From Siphonodentalium dalli (lineage: Eukaryota > Mollusca > Scaphopoda > Gadilida > Siphonodentaliidae): DNA of 64,000 nucleotides. The stretch is from NCBI GenBank assembly GCA_032622095.1, contig CP136067.1, positions 132,125,990 to 132,189,989 on the forward strand, written 5' to 3'. The notes beneath the pieces are model-generated. The model had not been told where the DNA came from and ran no database searches. It saw only the letters and a list, made by a program, of their open reading frames with translations. Shown here piece by piece: positions 10,194-20,655 of this stretch. Made by a program: the position numbers and the translations under genes. The stretch's first letter is position 1. Each line of letters opens with the position of its first letter.

Positions 10194-10208
10194 ATCAACT
10201 GACTATTC

Positions 10209-10512
10209 GGGGCCTCGGTGGCTCAATCGGTTAGGGGTACCACTCCAAGCCGTTTCGCCCTCCAGCGCTGGCGATAAGGGTTCAAATCCATATGTTTCCA
10301 TCGTGGACTTTGTAACTCGAAATCGTTATCTGGTGGAATTGCCAGTTACTCGCCGGTGGTTTGCCGCACATGGTTGACGAGTCTATCAGCCATTGAAACC
10401 ACTGTTAGATTAGTCGCAAGTGTGCAGATTTCCTCCATCACTAAAACTGGCAATGTCGTGATATGGCCTTAGTTGCTAAAGCGACAATAAACCCCAATCA
10501 ATCAATCAATCA
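10209..10512 (+). mobile_element. tRNA-derived SINE with AATC tail
   Basis: A 304-bp insertion flanked by the 15-bp direct repeat ATCAACTGACTATTC (10194-10208 and 10513-10527). The head GGCCTCGGTGGCTCAATCGG matches a pol III A box region and GGGTTCAAATCC a B box. The tail ends GCGACAATAAACCCCAATC followed by AATC repeats. A second copy lies at 52896. The structure fits bivalve tRNA-derived SINEs; I do not assign a named family. The long clean target duplication suggests fairly recent insertion. Confidence 0.9.
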
Positions 10513-10671
10513 ATCAACTGACTATTCAACGAATATCAAGTTATATAATTATAAGTGTTAAATATGACAAACTCCATATCTGTATAGCTGTGTTTCATAA
10601 ATAGTAAACTGGTTCCAGTCATTTGCACAATGATCAGCTAATGAACACAAACTACACAGAGGATAAATGGT

Positions 10672-10925
10672 TACAGTGGGCTAGCATCACCAAATTCACC
10701 CTCCAGGGACTTCATCTGCTCAGGCATCATCTGGGAAATATCCTTAGTCTCAAATTAGCATTGTTTTTAGTTAAACTTTTTCCCTTCTGGGAAGTTTCTC
10801 TATCCGAAGATAAAATGCACAATCAAGGTGATTAATGGGTGAACAGCACCACCAACTTCAAATAGGGAACTTCAATCTGAGGTTCACATATGGTGAATTT
10901 GGTGATGCTAGCCTGCTGTGCGGCC
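10672..10925. mobile_element. Fragment of GAATGAGG palindromic MITE
   Basis: It begins GTGGGCTAGCATCACC and AAATTCACCCTCCAGGGAC and closes with GGTGAATTTGGTGATGCTAG, the inner block of the complete copies at 11513 and 50166. The outer termini are missing. The middle holds GAAGATAAAATGCACAATC and a block resembling the interior of the other copies. Confidence 0.6.
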
Positions 10926-10929
10926 TTTA

Positions 10930-11460
10930 GTTTCATTCATATTAGGTATATGGATCTTTCACAACAATATCCCGAATGAGTTTGAAAACCAGATGTGTCC
11001 GGTTCTTTCTACCTAAGTTACGGCCCTTAGTTTGTTTATTTTTAGCAGTTTTATGAATATTAGCATGATAACATGAACAAACTTCAACCAATTTCATAAA
11101 TTATGGGTGTATGGATCTTTCACAACAATATATTGATCGAGTTCGAAAACCAGTTTGTCAGATTCTTTTTACCTGATTTATGGCCCTTAGATTGTCTATT
11201 TTTAGAAATTTTATGACAGTTAGTGCGATAACGAACAAACTTCAACCGATTCCATTCATTTTGGGTGTATGGATCTTTCGCAACATTATCTTGATTGAGT
11301 TCAAAAACTGGGTTTGTCATATTTTTTTTATTAAGCTGACTTATGACTTCTGAGTTGTGGTTCCTTAGTTTGTTCATATTTAGTAATTCTAGGTCAGACA
11401 GATTCACTCTTATGGGCAAGAAAATGCATTGAGAGCCATCTTTGATGTGCAACCCATGTC
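10930..11460. repeat. Degenerate tandem repeat of about 160 bp, three units
   Basis: GTGTATGGATCTTTCACAAC recurs near 10950, 11108 and 11270, each followed by GAGTTCGAAAACCAG-like and GGCCCTTAG-TTTGT-like blocks. Units are roughly 80% alike by eye. The pattern resembles degenerate tandem repeats common in mollusc genomes. Confidence 0.7.
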
Positions 11461-11512
11461 ACATTTGTTAGACCATTCTGCTTAAAATCGGGTTGTTCCA
11501 CTCAAATTACAA

Positions 11513-11946
11513 GCCTTGATATAGTGTGTCTGACATTTGCAGAATGAGGTCCCCAGAGGGTGAATTTAGTGATGCTATCCTGCATGGTGGGCTATCATCA
11601 CCAAATTCACCCTCTGGTAACCTCATTCTGCTTAGACCTCAACTGCCCTAAGAGACCTAGGATCAGATTGAAGTTCCCCAGTGGAAGTTGGTGATGTTCA
11701 CCCATTAGTCACCTCGATTAATATGCATTTTATCTTCTGCAAATTAGGGCTATAGAAACTGAAAAGAAGGGAAAAATTAACTAAAAACAATGTTAATATA
11801 AGACTATAGATACTTCTCAAAAGATGAGCCCAAAGCAGAATGAGGGTGAATTTGGTGATGCCAGCTTGTTGTGCAGGATAGCTTCACTATATTCACCCTC
11901 TGGGGACCTCATTCTATAAATGTCAGACACAATAGTTCAAGGCTGT
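11513..11946. mobile_element. GAATGAGG palindromic MITE, complete, abutting a splice acceptor
   Basis: About 434 bp between CAAGCCTTGATATAGTGTGT on the left and ATAGTTCAAGGCTG on the right. Terminal inverted repeats extend into TCTGACATTTGCAGAATGAG and the palindromic block GGTGAATTTAGTGATGCTA / CAAATTCACCCTCTGG. A second copy of the block sits near the right end. No transposase. It ends 31 bp before the acceptor of the last coding exon. Confidence 0.8.
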
Positions 11947-11977
11947 ATTTGTAAGTATTTTGTTCTTCTATTTATAG

Positions 11978-13209
11978 GTTCTAGCGGTCCAACTCCAATG
12001 CCCAGGAGCAGAACAACCCAGGACTTAATGAAGCAGTCGTCTGTTGAAGGAAAGCTCGTACCTAAACCTCAGCCAATGGCTCGTTACCGAAGCATGGAGA
12101 ATCTGATATCGCGAGGGCCTGACATGCCCTCCGTACCAGCAAATACACCAATCATGGGCAACCAATCAGCTTCCTCAACTAGTTGTTTGCTTGATGCACC
12201 TCTCTCCCCTGGACACGAGAAGGAACCGGATCCGTTCGACGTTTCTAATATTAACGGAATTCCTACAAAAATACATGCAACAAGAAGCATGGAAAATATA
12301 CTTCATTCCGATATTGACGAATCAGGTCATGGCTTTTCTAAAGATACAAGTGTTGATGAATCTGGCGATGATGGCTGTCCAACGTTTGCTCCTCCTATTT
12401 TCCCAGAATGCCCTCCAAATGCTGGAAGTGCTCCTGACTATAAGCCACCGACACCACCGGAGCGGTTTGATTCTATCGAAACTTCAGTTCAGACAGACAC
12501 TAACCCAGATCCACCGCATACAGTGACAAAACAAACATCTCTGAATGAGGACATACCTGTTCCAACATTCAACCCACCTCCTGTACCAACAAGATCAGAT
12601 GTTAAACAAAGAGAAGGCCCGGGACCTGTTTCCGTATCATCGGGCAAGGAACCGCCAATAATACCTAGTCGCCCACCTGTGGCAGAAAAACCACAGCATG
12701 AGGGACCATCAGTCCCGCTAAGAACTGGACAAATTACCCAGAATGCATCAGTCGTTCCACAGAGAACAAGCGCGGCTGTGAATTCCGTACAGAGGCCAGC
12801 AGCTCCACAATGCACAAACAAAACAGTCATTCCAAACGTTGATATTAATACAGATGCACCTAGTATTACCCCTAGAAATTTACCTGTTAATTCAGTTGAA
12901 AATTCCCAGGAAGGACCAGTTGTTCCGCAACGGACAATAAAACCAAATTCCGCTGGAGCTCCTCAAGCAGGGCCGATCGTTCCTCAAAGAACGAATGCAG
13001 CTGTGGTTCCTCAAAGACGTGGTCCTCCAGCTGCATCCGATGATGCACCGACAGCGCCGCAGAGGCATAATAAAACAGCTGATACTGATGATCAGGAGGG
13101 GCCTGTTGTCCCGTCGCGACAAAATAAAGTTACCACTGTAATAAACCAGGAAGGGCCGGCTGTCCCTGAAAGGTCAAGGCCACCTCCGCCTGTTCCCCCG
13201 AGGAAGTAG
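11978..13209 (+). CDS. Terminal exon of proline-rich protein with tandem VPxR SH3 ligands
   Basis: Acceptor TTCTTCTATTTATAG precedes 11978; phase 1 entry matches the exon at 7975. About 409 residues run to the TAG at 13207. It opens with PTPMPRSRTTQDLM, which contains the exact PxPxPR motif bound by CIN85/CD2AP-type SH3 domains. A related block recurs as YRSMENLIS and TRSMENILH. Next come DPFDVSN, whose DPF fits the AP-2 alpha-ear ligand, and acidic/proline-rich sequence. The final third carries about eleven [VAI]PxR motifs (VPLRTG, VPQRTS, VPQRTI, VPSRQN, VPERSR) and ends PPPPVPPRK. I infer an adaptor or endocytic/cytoskeletal scaffold C-terminus. The family is not identified; synaptojanin-, DENND1- or RhoGAP-type tails are possible analogues. 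Confidence 0.85.
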
Positions 13210-13271
13210 TATTCTCGCGTGTATTATCTGGCCTGGCACATCCTAGATTTAACTATTATAGTTATAATTAA

Positions 13272-13694
13272 CTGGTGCTTCCTGAATTTTTGCAAAAACC
13301 CTGTGCCAATGCATTCTCTTATATATGCGAGTCGACCATAGGTCGCCTCGCATATATAAGAGAATGCATTGGCCTAACAAATTTTATATTATTTTTTATA
13401 ATTTTTTATAAATAACAAAAATTGATAAAGAATGTCAGAAAAAAAATGATAAAAATGATAAAATTGTTAAAGAATATAAGAAAAATTGATAAATATTTTA
13501 TAAGAACAAATTATAAAAAAAATTATAAAAATTGTTAAAGAATGTAAGAAGAATTGATAAAAAAAACGGTTAGGCCAATGCATTCTCTTATATATGCGAG
13601 CAACCTATGGTATACTAGCATGTATAAGAGAATGCACTGGCACAGGGTATTTAATGTTGCGCCAGTGCAGCTCCCATCATTTCCCTGGTTTTTT
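13272..13694. mobile_element. piggyBac-like MITE, family B, in the 3' flank of the gene
   Basis: Flanked by TTAA (13268-13271 and 13695-13698). It starts CTGGTGCTTCCTGAATTTTT, reaches CCCTGTGCCAATGCATTC and a long palindrome, then an A/T-rich spacer of AAAATTGATAAA type, a second palindrome and the right block GCGCCAGTGCAGCTCCCATC. The terminal bases have diverged. It begins only 62 bp after the stop codon, so it probably lies within the 3' UTR. I see no canonical AATAAA between the stop and this element. Confidence 0.75.
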
Positions 13695-13806
13695 TTAAGG
13701 AAGCTATTGGATTGCTCATCTATGGTGCATAGCCACATTGCAATGTTAATGATTGTGTAGCAAATGAACAATAGTCAGAACAAATTTGTTCTGCAACATT
13801 CTGGGC

Positions 13807-14268
13807 CAAGCCTAGATATGGTGTCTGTCACTTGCAGAATGATGTCCCCAGAGGGTGAATTTAGTGATGCTATCCTGCATGGTGGGCTAGCATTACCAAA
13901 TTCACCCACTGGGGCCTCATTCTGCTTAGGCCTCATCTTCTCTGAAAAGTTTCTTTATTATCAAATTTCTATAGAAACTTCTTCATGTAGATTCTATTTC
14001 TTTTTTAGTTTACTAGTAGTTTCTCTATACCCCAAATTGGCAGACGACACATTGCATAATCGAGGTTCCCAATGATTGTACATCACAATATTCACCATTT
14101 GGGAACTTCAATCGGAGTCTATGTCTCCCATAGCAGATGATGCCATGAAGAATCAGGTCCCAAGAGGGTGAATTTGGTGATGCTAGCCTGCTATGCGGGA
14201 TAGCGTCACTAAATTCACCCTCTGCGGACCTCATTCTGCAAATGACAGGCACAGTAAACTCAGGCTTG
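13807..14268. mobile_element. GAATGAGG palindromic MITE
   Basis: Runs from CAAGCCTAGATATGGTGTCT to ACAGTAAACTCAGGCTTG. It has both palindromic blocks (GAGGGTGAATTTAGTGATGC and its inverse) around a middle with CTCATCTTCTCTGAAAAG and TCCCATAGCAGATGATGCC, as in the copy at 50166. No convincing target duplication is visible. Confidence 0.75.
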
Positions 14269-14594
14269 TTTTGAGCCAACTTATTTTATTTCATAACAAC
14301 ACCAGAGTACCTCTCTAAATGACATCGAGACAACACAATCGCTCCTTTATAACTATATTTAGACAAATTTAATGTTAGTTGACTTCCTTATGTGGCCTCC
14401 TGAATGAACAAACATTAGGATAGAACAAGACATATTATTTTGTCACAAGATCAAGCATGGTACCGACACATGTGTGACACTGTTTTTTAATATTTTTTTT
14501 TTATCAATTAAGATATTGGATTATGCCTTTTCTATCAAACTTGCTAAAAGGGAGTTTCCATATACAACCAATCAGTTAAATATAACCATATAAC
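14269..14594. other. No recognised feature
   Basis: AT-rich sequence between two MITEs. I see no coding frame or repeat in it. Confidence 0.4.
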
Positions 14595-14811
14595 TACAGA
14601 AATGCCCTAAATAATCGACTCCTTAACCACAGCAGAATTATGGGTAATTTTTCAGGATTTAGTCAGAAATATGGCTTGTTGCCATTCATTGGAAAGCTCT
14701 CACTGAGAGCTTTCCGATGAATGGCAACAAGCCATAATTCCGACTAAATCCTGAAAAATTATCCATAACTCTGCTGTGGTTAAAGAGTCGATTATTTAGG
14801 GCATTACTGTA
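14595..14811. mobile_element. TA-flanked foldback MITE (mariner-like), complete
   Basis: A near-perfect 217-bp palindrome from TACAGAAATGCCC to GGGCATTACTGTA. Each arm carries TAATCGACTCCTTAACCAC, AGCAGAATTATGGGTAA, TCAGGATTTAGTC and GGCTTGTTGCCATTCATTGG, and the arms meet at GAAAGCTCTCACTGAGAGC. TA at both ends with CAGT-type termini suggests a Tc1/mariner-type mobiliser. Further copies lie at 1793, 19000, 20064, 20541 and 21000. Confidence 0.8.
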
Positions 14812-14901
14812 TAGTAAATTATTCAGGATGTGCCAGAGCAGATAATGTCAAAATCATATCAGGACTCAGCTTTCAAGGAGGGACTTGGGTTGACGACTCC
14901 C

Positions 14902-15131
14902 AAAGATTGCCTCACATGAATAGGGCAGTCATACGACTTACGGATTTAAAGATTGCCTCACATGAATAGGGCAGTCATACGACTTACGGATATAAAGATT
15001 GCCTCACATGAATAGGGCAGTCATACGACTTACGGATATAAAGATTGCCTCACATGAATAGGGCAGTCATACGACTTACGGATATAAAGATTGCCTCACA
15101 TGAATAGGGCAGTCATACGACTTACGGATTT
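14902..15131 (+). repeat. 46-bp tandem repeat, five nearly identical units
   Basis: Units start at 14902, 14948, 14994, 15040 and 15086. Each reads AAAGATTGCCTCACATGAAT, then AGGGCAGTCATACGACTTAC, then GGATAT, with GGATTT in the first and last units. Near identity implies recent expansion. No coding role is apparent. Confidence 0.9.
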
Positions 15132-15195
15132 TATTATCCTTCTTGCTTTAGCGGTATAAGGAGATTAGTGGCTCACTGTTTTGTTTTGTCAATTC

Positions 15196-15420
15196 CAAGC
15201 CTTGAAATAGGGTGTCTGTCATTTGCAGAATGAGGTCCCCAGAGGGTGAATTTAGTGATGCTAGCCCCGCTATGCAGAATGAGGTCCCCAGAGGGTGAAT
15301 TTAGTGATGCTACCCCGCATAGCGGGGCTAGCATCACCAAATTCACCCTCTGGGAACCTCATTCTGCGGAGGTGTAAGCAGAATGAGGTCCCCAGAGGGT
15401 GAATTTGGCTAATAAAGAGG
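15196..15420. mobile_element. Rearranged GAATGAGG MITE fragment
   Basis: Starts CAAGCCTTGAAATAGGGTGT and carries three copies of GAATGAGGTCCCCAGAGGG in the same or opposite orientation, with the TAGTGATGCTAGCCCCGC core repeated in tandem. The right terminus is missing; CTAATAAAGAGG interrupts the usual sequence. It looks like a copy expanded by internal duplication. Confidence 0.6.
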
Positions 15421-15541
15421 GGAATTGACACTTCCCCCTCTGGGCTGGTTCCTGCACTCCATGTAAGTGCCACCATCACTGATGTCAATAGAAACCTATA
15501 TATGTTTACATATACTTGTGTAGCATAATGTTGATGTATTA

Positions 15542-15929
15542 GGCCAAAAAAAAGTATTTGATTCTCAGGCACCACCGCATTGAAATAAATGGCCCATATT
15601 GGACTTTTTTTTTATTTATGATACAACAAAAAAAAGTAATACAAAAAATTCAAAATGTATATTAACAACAATAACAATTATAGTCAGGGGCATTATACCA
15701 TTATAGGTAATCCCTATGTGATATACTAGTAGCTCAATGTAATTTTTATATAAGATTAAATGAGTGTATATACATAACAAACTTCCCTCTACATTTTCTA
15801 ACTATTACCAGACAAGGGAAGGTATCATAATCCATGCTTAATATGTGAACAAAAAAATAAAAATAAAAGACTCCCTTCCCCACTAATTAAAAATAAAATT
15901 GCCTGAGAATCAATCAATTTTTGTTTACC
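15542..15929. mobile_element. PIF/Harbinger-like MITE, 388 bp, TTA target duplication
   Basis: TTA lies at 15539-15541 and 15930-15932. The left end GGCCAAAAAAAAGTATTTG leads into ATTCTCAGGCACC; the right end has GCCTGAGAATCAATC and a decayed GTTTACC. The interior (CAGGGGCATTATACC, GGTAATCCC, ACAAGGGAAGGTATC) matches the 563-bp element at 55565. A 3-bp TWA target and GG start fit PIF/Harbinger. No coding sequence. Confidence 0.75.
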
Positions 15930-15932
15930 TTA

Positions 15933-17458
15933 AAGTCTGTTGATATACTCACTATCCGTTGTGCCAAACAAACAAACGTAATTATTTGAGCTTTAAAAAT
16001 AGCGAGTGCCAGCTTAGGTTGGTGTTTTAATTTAGAACTGTGTGCAAATAGTTTACATACCGGTTTCCCCACTTTCACCACATCAGGGACCAGTGAAGTT
16101 ACCAAAAATTTATCCCTTTGAATTTAATAAGGTAATCATTGTGGCCACTTCAAACTCACTTTGGATTGAAAAATTTTACAATTGCGATACCAGGTTGCAT
16201 GTCTTGAAATGGCAAACATTTCAACAGAAGAACGGAAGCATAGAGAAGCTCAATCGGGGATGAGTCAATTACAATCCAAAAGTAATCAGTTACAATTACT
16301 TCCAAAGTACTCAATTACAAATATAATTACAATTACTTTCAAACAAGAAAGTAATTAATAATAATTACACCCATTTCCTAAGTTCTTACAATTACTTTCA
16401 GACAACAAAGAAATTAATTAATTATATTTTAGTTGTACAATGTAATTAAATACTTTCGGATGTCAAAAGCAAAAAACAACTGCATGGCGAGACCTGACCA
16501 GATAATGTCAGAAAGGTTATTATATCATCACTGAAGTATGTGTATGATCAATTTAGAGAGTAATTGTGTGTAATTGAAAAAAAAATTCCGAGATTTAACA
16601 ATTACAAATAACTCACAATTTACTTCAGAAAATACAACTATTTATAGTCAATTAACATTACCCCATCTCTGAAATCAGTAAAACTTGACACTATCAACTG
16701 TCAATGTTTGCATTAAAGGTGGGGATGGCTTTGTTATAGTTATAATTTATAAATAACAGTTGCCAAGTTTTGAAAAGTTCATCAAGAATATTCTAATAGT
16801 ATAGTATAATGATAGTATGAGTGTGATATTATCCACAAAACACACGTTGTGTGAGCCACGCATTTGCTTATATACAGCACGTAAATAGTAAGCATTAAGC
16901 AAAACAATCAATGCCGTGGCGATTTTTTTTAGGAGAGTGATTCACAGTGACACACTCAACACCTAAATCTTGAGAGGCAAAGATAAACGAGCGCTATACT
17001 GAGTGTTTTGTTTATCGCATACTCTTTACATACTATTTGTTTACATAATATGGCATTTGTTTACATAACACAGATTACTAACATGACAGTTTCATGCAAT
17101 TTTCGCAATATTTATGATTGGTATGAGAAAAAAATTTGTCTATAATATAATATTCTTTCTGTTTATAGCAGTTTAAAAGGATGCAATAGCCACCGCCAAT
17201 GCTCACTATCTTTAATCACATGATGAGAAACACTCAATAATTGTGACGTACATCATCTGTAACAATGTTTAATTGCTGGACGGCCAGGCTAAGTCCTCAG
17301 TGCAATAGAGATGAGTCATCAATATATTATAATGTTTTTGTCTTTCATGAATAATAATTTATTTAGTATTGTAATATATTTAATACTAATATTCAATATA
17401 TCGCGCACATAATTATGATTTCAAGAATAACAACCATTTTGATTGACGCACACAGCCA
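15933..17458. other. Region rich in GTAATTAC motifs; no gene
   Basis: From about 16255 to 16669 the sequence is built from degenerate CAATTACAATTACTTCC motifs, ending at CATTACCCCATCTCTG. This recalls non-autonomous hAT elements with a CAGAGATGGGG end, but I cannot confirm a matching left terminus or target duplication. The rest (16670-17458) is AT-rich with no supported feature. Confidence 0.4.
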
Positions 17459-17462
17459 TTAA

Positions 17463-18176
17463 CACTTTCATGAGCTTCCAGAAATTTTGGGAAAACCCTG
17501 TGTCTCACATAGGGAGCCTCTCATATTGGCCTAACAATATTTACCTTGACCTTGTAAGTCAGTGCATTCTCTTATATATGCAGTGCTCTCTATGTGAGAC
17601 TCACATATATAAGAGAATGCATTGGCACAGGGTCTTTAACCCTTCCATGACTGGAGCTTCCTGACATTTTGCGGAAAACCTGTGCCATTGCATGCTCTTA
17701 CATATGTGAACGCCTGTAGTGGGCCTCATTTATGTAAGAGAATACATTGGCCTAACAATATTTACCTTGACCGTGTCAAGCCATGGCATTCTCTTGCATA
17801 TGCGAGGCTCCCTATGGGAGATTCAACATATATAAGAGAATGGACTGGAACAAGATCATTAACCTCCTCGCTGCTATGACATCCTTAACTATTACGGACA
17901 TAAAAGTGCAAGTCGTATGCTATATGCTCTGTAGTACTTATGGACATACTTCAGCACACTAGCAGTAGGCCATTATTCATATCTGGAACTCAAATAGTGT
18001 ATGATGTTCCACGATTGTGAACGATAATATCTTTTCAACTTAAGTCAGTTTTATGGTTCTTGTGATATTCCCGTTATATTTTTCCACTGGAAAATGACAA
18101 TAACAGCCCGGCACACGGCATCATTTAGCAGCGAAGAGGTTAATGCTGCACCAGCGCAGCTGCCGTCATGAAAGGG
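17463..18176. mobile_element. Tandem/nested pair of piggyBac-like MITEs, family B
   Basis: TTAA at 17459 precedes ACTTTCATGAGCTTCC and one palindrome block ending GGCACAGGGTC. TTAA at 17636-17639 then starts a second copy, CCCTTCCATGACTGGAGC, with its own two palindromes. The right terminus TGCTGCACCAGCGCAGC ... CATGAAAGGG is followed by TTAA at 18177-18180. The second copy appears to have landed in the internal TTAA of the first, since family B normally reads CTTTAATGCTGC at that point. A third TTAA element lies inside (17863-18139). Confidence 0.75.
17863..18139. mobile_element. Third TTAA element nested inside family B MITE
   Basis: A 277-bp insertion flanked by TTAA (17859-17862 and 18140-18143). 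Its ends are CCTCCTCGCTGCTA and its near-complement TAGCAGCGAAGAGG. Removing it restores CAAGATCATTAATGCTGC, the family B sequence seen elsewhere as CAAGATCTTTAATGCTGC. The interior is unrelated to families A and B. Confidence 0.85.
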
Positions 18177-18180
18177 TTAA

Positions 18181-18589
18181 AGATTTGACTTGATAAAACC
18201 AGCATCTGTAAATGGATCTGTACGTTTCCTATCCCAGAGAATAATTAGATCAGACCTACATGTATAAGCCATTAATATGAGGTTTTGGTGCCAGATATTG
18301 AATTTAGAAGAGGAAGTTTCGACAACCTTGAATTTTTGTCAGTCAAAAAAACTTTTTAAATTATTGTCTCAGACGTTCCTCCAAAAGTGGAAGCTAATAA
18401 AGAGCGTTCTCACTGATGAGCTTTTGTGGTTGTTTTTGAGTATTACTTGTGAGTAATTTTCGATATGCCTGCGGCATACGAATAATATTAATTTCATTTT
18501 TTATTTGAAAAAACAGGAAGAATTATGTTATTGGTCGAGCCATGCATTGAGCCTTCTGTCCGACTGTCTGTGCATCCATTTATCTTTTT
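18181..18589. other. No recognised feature
   Basis: AT-rich sequence between the nested MITEs and the 158-bp tandem repeat. I see no coding frame or repeat in it. Confidence 0.4.
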
Positions 18590-18860
18590 TCATTTCTGGA
18601 TGATAACTTTAGTAAGTCTGAACTGAATGGAATGAAATTTGGATTATGGGTTTACTAGCACAAAATACAGGTCAAGTTCGAATTTGGGTTTCGCCGGCCA
18701 ATTTTCACCAGAATTAAAGACGTTTTAGTTGGAACTTGCACTCAAATTTCGTTTCCGGATGATAACTTTAGGAATCCTGAACTGAATGGAATGAAATTTG
18801 GTATGTGAGTTTACTAGCCAATAATAGTGGTTAAGTTCGAATTTGGCTCTAGTTATGACT
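18590..18860. repeat. Degenerate 158-bp tandem repeat, two units
   Basis: GGATGATAACTTTAG-AA-CTGAACTGAATGGAATGAAAT recurs at about 18597 and 18755, each followed by TTTACTAGC and AAGTTCGAATTTGG. The preceding TCTGTCCGACTGTCTGTGC is typical of degenerate GTCCGTCC-linked repeats in molluscs. Confidence 0.65.
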
Positions 18861-18999
18861 TCAATGAGTCTCTCTGGGACATATCATGCTGATTGGTAGT
18901 TCATGGTATTGATCGACCTCCATGTATTTTGATACTGGAAAAAATTCAACAGCGAATACTATAAAGTGTATTTTGGAGCACAAACTGACAGGTGGCACA

Positions 19000-19172
19000 T
19001 ACAGCAATGCCCTAATTAATCAACTGCTTAATCACAGCAGAATTATGGGTAACTTTTCAGGATTTAGTCGGAAATATGGCAACAAGCCATATTTCCGACT
19101 AAATCCTGAAAAGTTACCCATAATTCTTCTGTGGTTAAATATAAGGAGTCGATTAATTAGAGCATTACTGTA
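19000..19172. mobile_element. TA-flanked foldback MITE, short-loop copy
   Basis: Runs from TACAGCAATGCCC to GAGCATTACTGTA. The arms meet at ATATGGCAACAAGCCATAT, so this copy lacks the GAAAGCTCTC centre of longer members. Otherwise it matches the family. Confidence 0.8.
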
Positions 19173-19521
19173 CATGTACTCCTCGTTGAGTAAAAAATGG
19201 TTAATATTTGTCATTTTTACTAAGTCACTAGTAATTACCGTAGCAAAATTAGATTTAATCAATAAAATGTGTAGTCGTTGTAGCTGGAGGTGTGGTAGCC
19301 AGAGTACATCTTTAAATTATATGTACATGTATATGTTGAGTAGTTATCTATGCAAAGTGCACCTATGTTTAACATGATTAATCCTGATTGTTATTTTGTA
19401 CCAATGCTTTGTGTCATACATGGCTGTGATTTTAGATATAATTTAATTCTGTTTAGGAGCTATGTTAAGAAATTAGTTTTTGTCAAGAGTAAGCGATGTC
19501 TCGTCTCGTAAACACAATTAA
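19173..19521. other. No recognised feature
   Basis: Short intergenic stretch between two MITEs with no coding frame of note. Confidence 0.4.
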
Positions 19522-19902
19522 CCCTTTACCCAACAAACCGGCCAAATAAAGCTTCAACAGCCTAAAATATCTTCGGTCTGTCTCAATAGAACCATACAAA
19601 TATGGATATCATTGGAACCGGCTCCTTGACCACATTGTGATAGTTACAGTTATGCCCTGTGCCAATGCATTCTCTTATATATGCGAGTCGACCATAGGTC
19701 GCCTCGCATATATAAGAGAATGCATTGGCCTAAAAAAATCTTTTTTTAACACTTTTTACCATTTTGTCTTACATTCTTTAACAATTTTATAATTTGTAAT
19801 GTGTTAAGCCAATGCATTCTCTTATATATGCGAGGCGACCTATGGTCGACTCGCATATATAAGAGAATGCATTGGCACAGGGCCGTTCTGTTGGGTAAAG
19901 GG
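19522..19902. mobile_element. piggyBac-like MITE, family A, TTAA-flanked
   Basis: TTAA at 19518-19521 and 19903-19906. Terminal repeats are CCCTTTACCCAACA and TGTTGGGTAAAGGG. Long terminal block GCCAAATAAAGCTTCAACAG and GGATATCATTGGAACCGG lies on the left, where the copy at 5643 carries it on the right, so the two are in opposite orientation. Two CCAATGCATTCTC palindromes flank a short A/T-rich spacer. Confidence 0.85.
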
Positions 19903-20063
19903 TTAATAGAACTTATATCTGTATTGGATGTTATCGCCATTGATAAAGGCTGTAATGCTACATGATTTGGATGCAGAGTGTGTTATTTGGATTCTTACAT
20001 TTATGCCATTCACAGTGGGAGGATTCCATGAATTAACAGGTCAGGCACATACTGAATGCAATA

Positions 20064-20310
20064 TACAGTAATGCTCTAAATAATCGACTCATTAACCACA
20101 GCAGAATTATGGGTAACTTTTCAGGATTTAGTCGGAAATATGGCTTGTTGCCATTCATCGGAAAGCTCTCAGGCTTGTTGCCATTCATCGAAAAGCTCTT
20201 GGGGAGAGCTTTCCGATGAATGACAACAAGCCATATTTCCGACTAAATCCTGAAAAGTTAACCATAATTCTGCTGTGGTTAAGGAGTCGATTACTTGGGG
20301 CATTACTGTA
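20064..20310. mobile_element. TA-flanked foldback MITE with duplicated centre
   Basis: TACAGTAATGCTC to GGGCATTACTGTA, with the usual arms. The block GGCTTGTTGCCATTCATCG occurs twice in the left arm (about 20139 and 20172), an internal duplication not shared by other copies. Confidence 0.8.
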
Positions 20311-20540
20311 ATCATTACCATATCAATCACTGAAAATATCCATCCACCAAAATACTCAATATGACCCACACAAAAGTCCTTAGTATTCTTAGTCCCATAT
20401 GGACAGTCACACCTCTATTTGTTAATGTTACCCCTGGGACCTGTCTTGAAGTTTCAAATGGGAGAAGTGGGCTGCTATCAGGGAGAAGACAATGGCTGAA
20501 GTTCATTTTACACCCCTCTGTTGGGACACATGCATACTGG

Positions 20541-20655
20541 TACAGTAATGCCCTAAGTAATCGACTCCTTAACCACAGCAGAATTATGGGTAATTTTTCA
20601 GGATTTAGTCGGAAATATGGCTTGTTGCCATTCATTGGAAAGCTCTCGGGGAGAC
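20541..20655. mobile_element. TA-flanked foldback MITE, left arm only
   Basis: Starts TACAGTAATGCCC and follows the family arm to GGAAAGCTCTCGGGGA, then passes to unrelated sequence. The right arm is absent. Confidence 0.75.

Noticed and set aside
12489-12830. 113-codon minus-strand frame within the last exon
   Set aside because: Shadow of the proline-rich coding exon on the other strand.
14902-15131. CRISPR array
   Set aside because: The 46-bp units are directly adjacent with no unique spacers, and the genome is eukaryotic.
18922-19377. 151-codon frame across 19 kb
   Set aside because: Most of it is the palindromic foldback MITE; the same peptide appears in both strands and in other copies.
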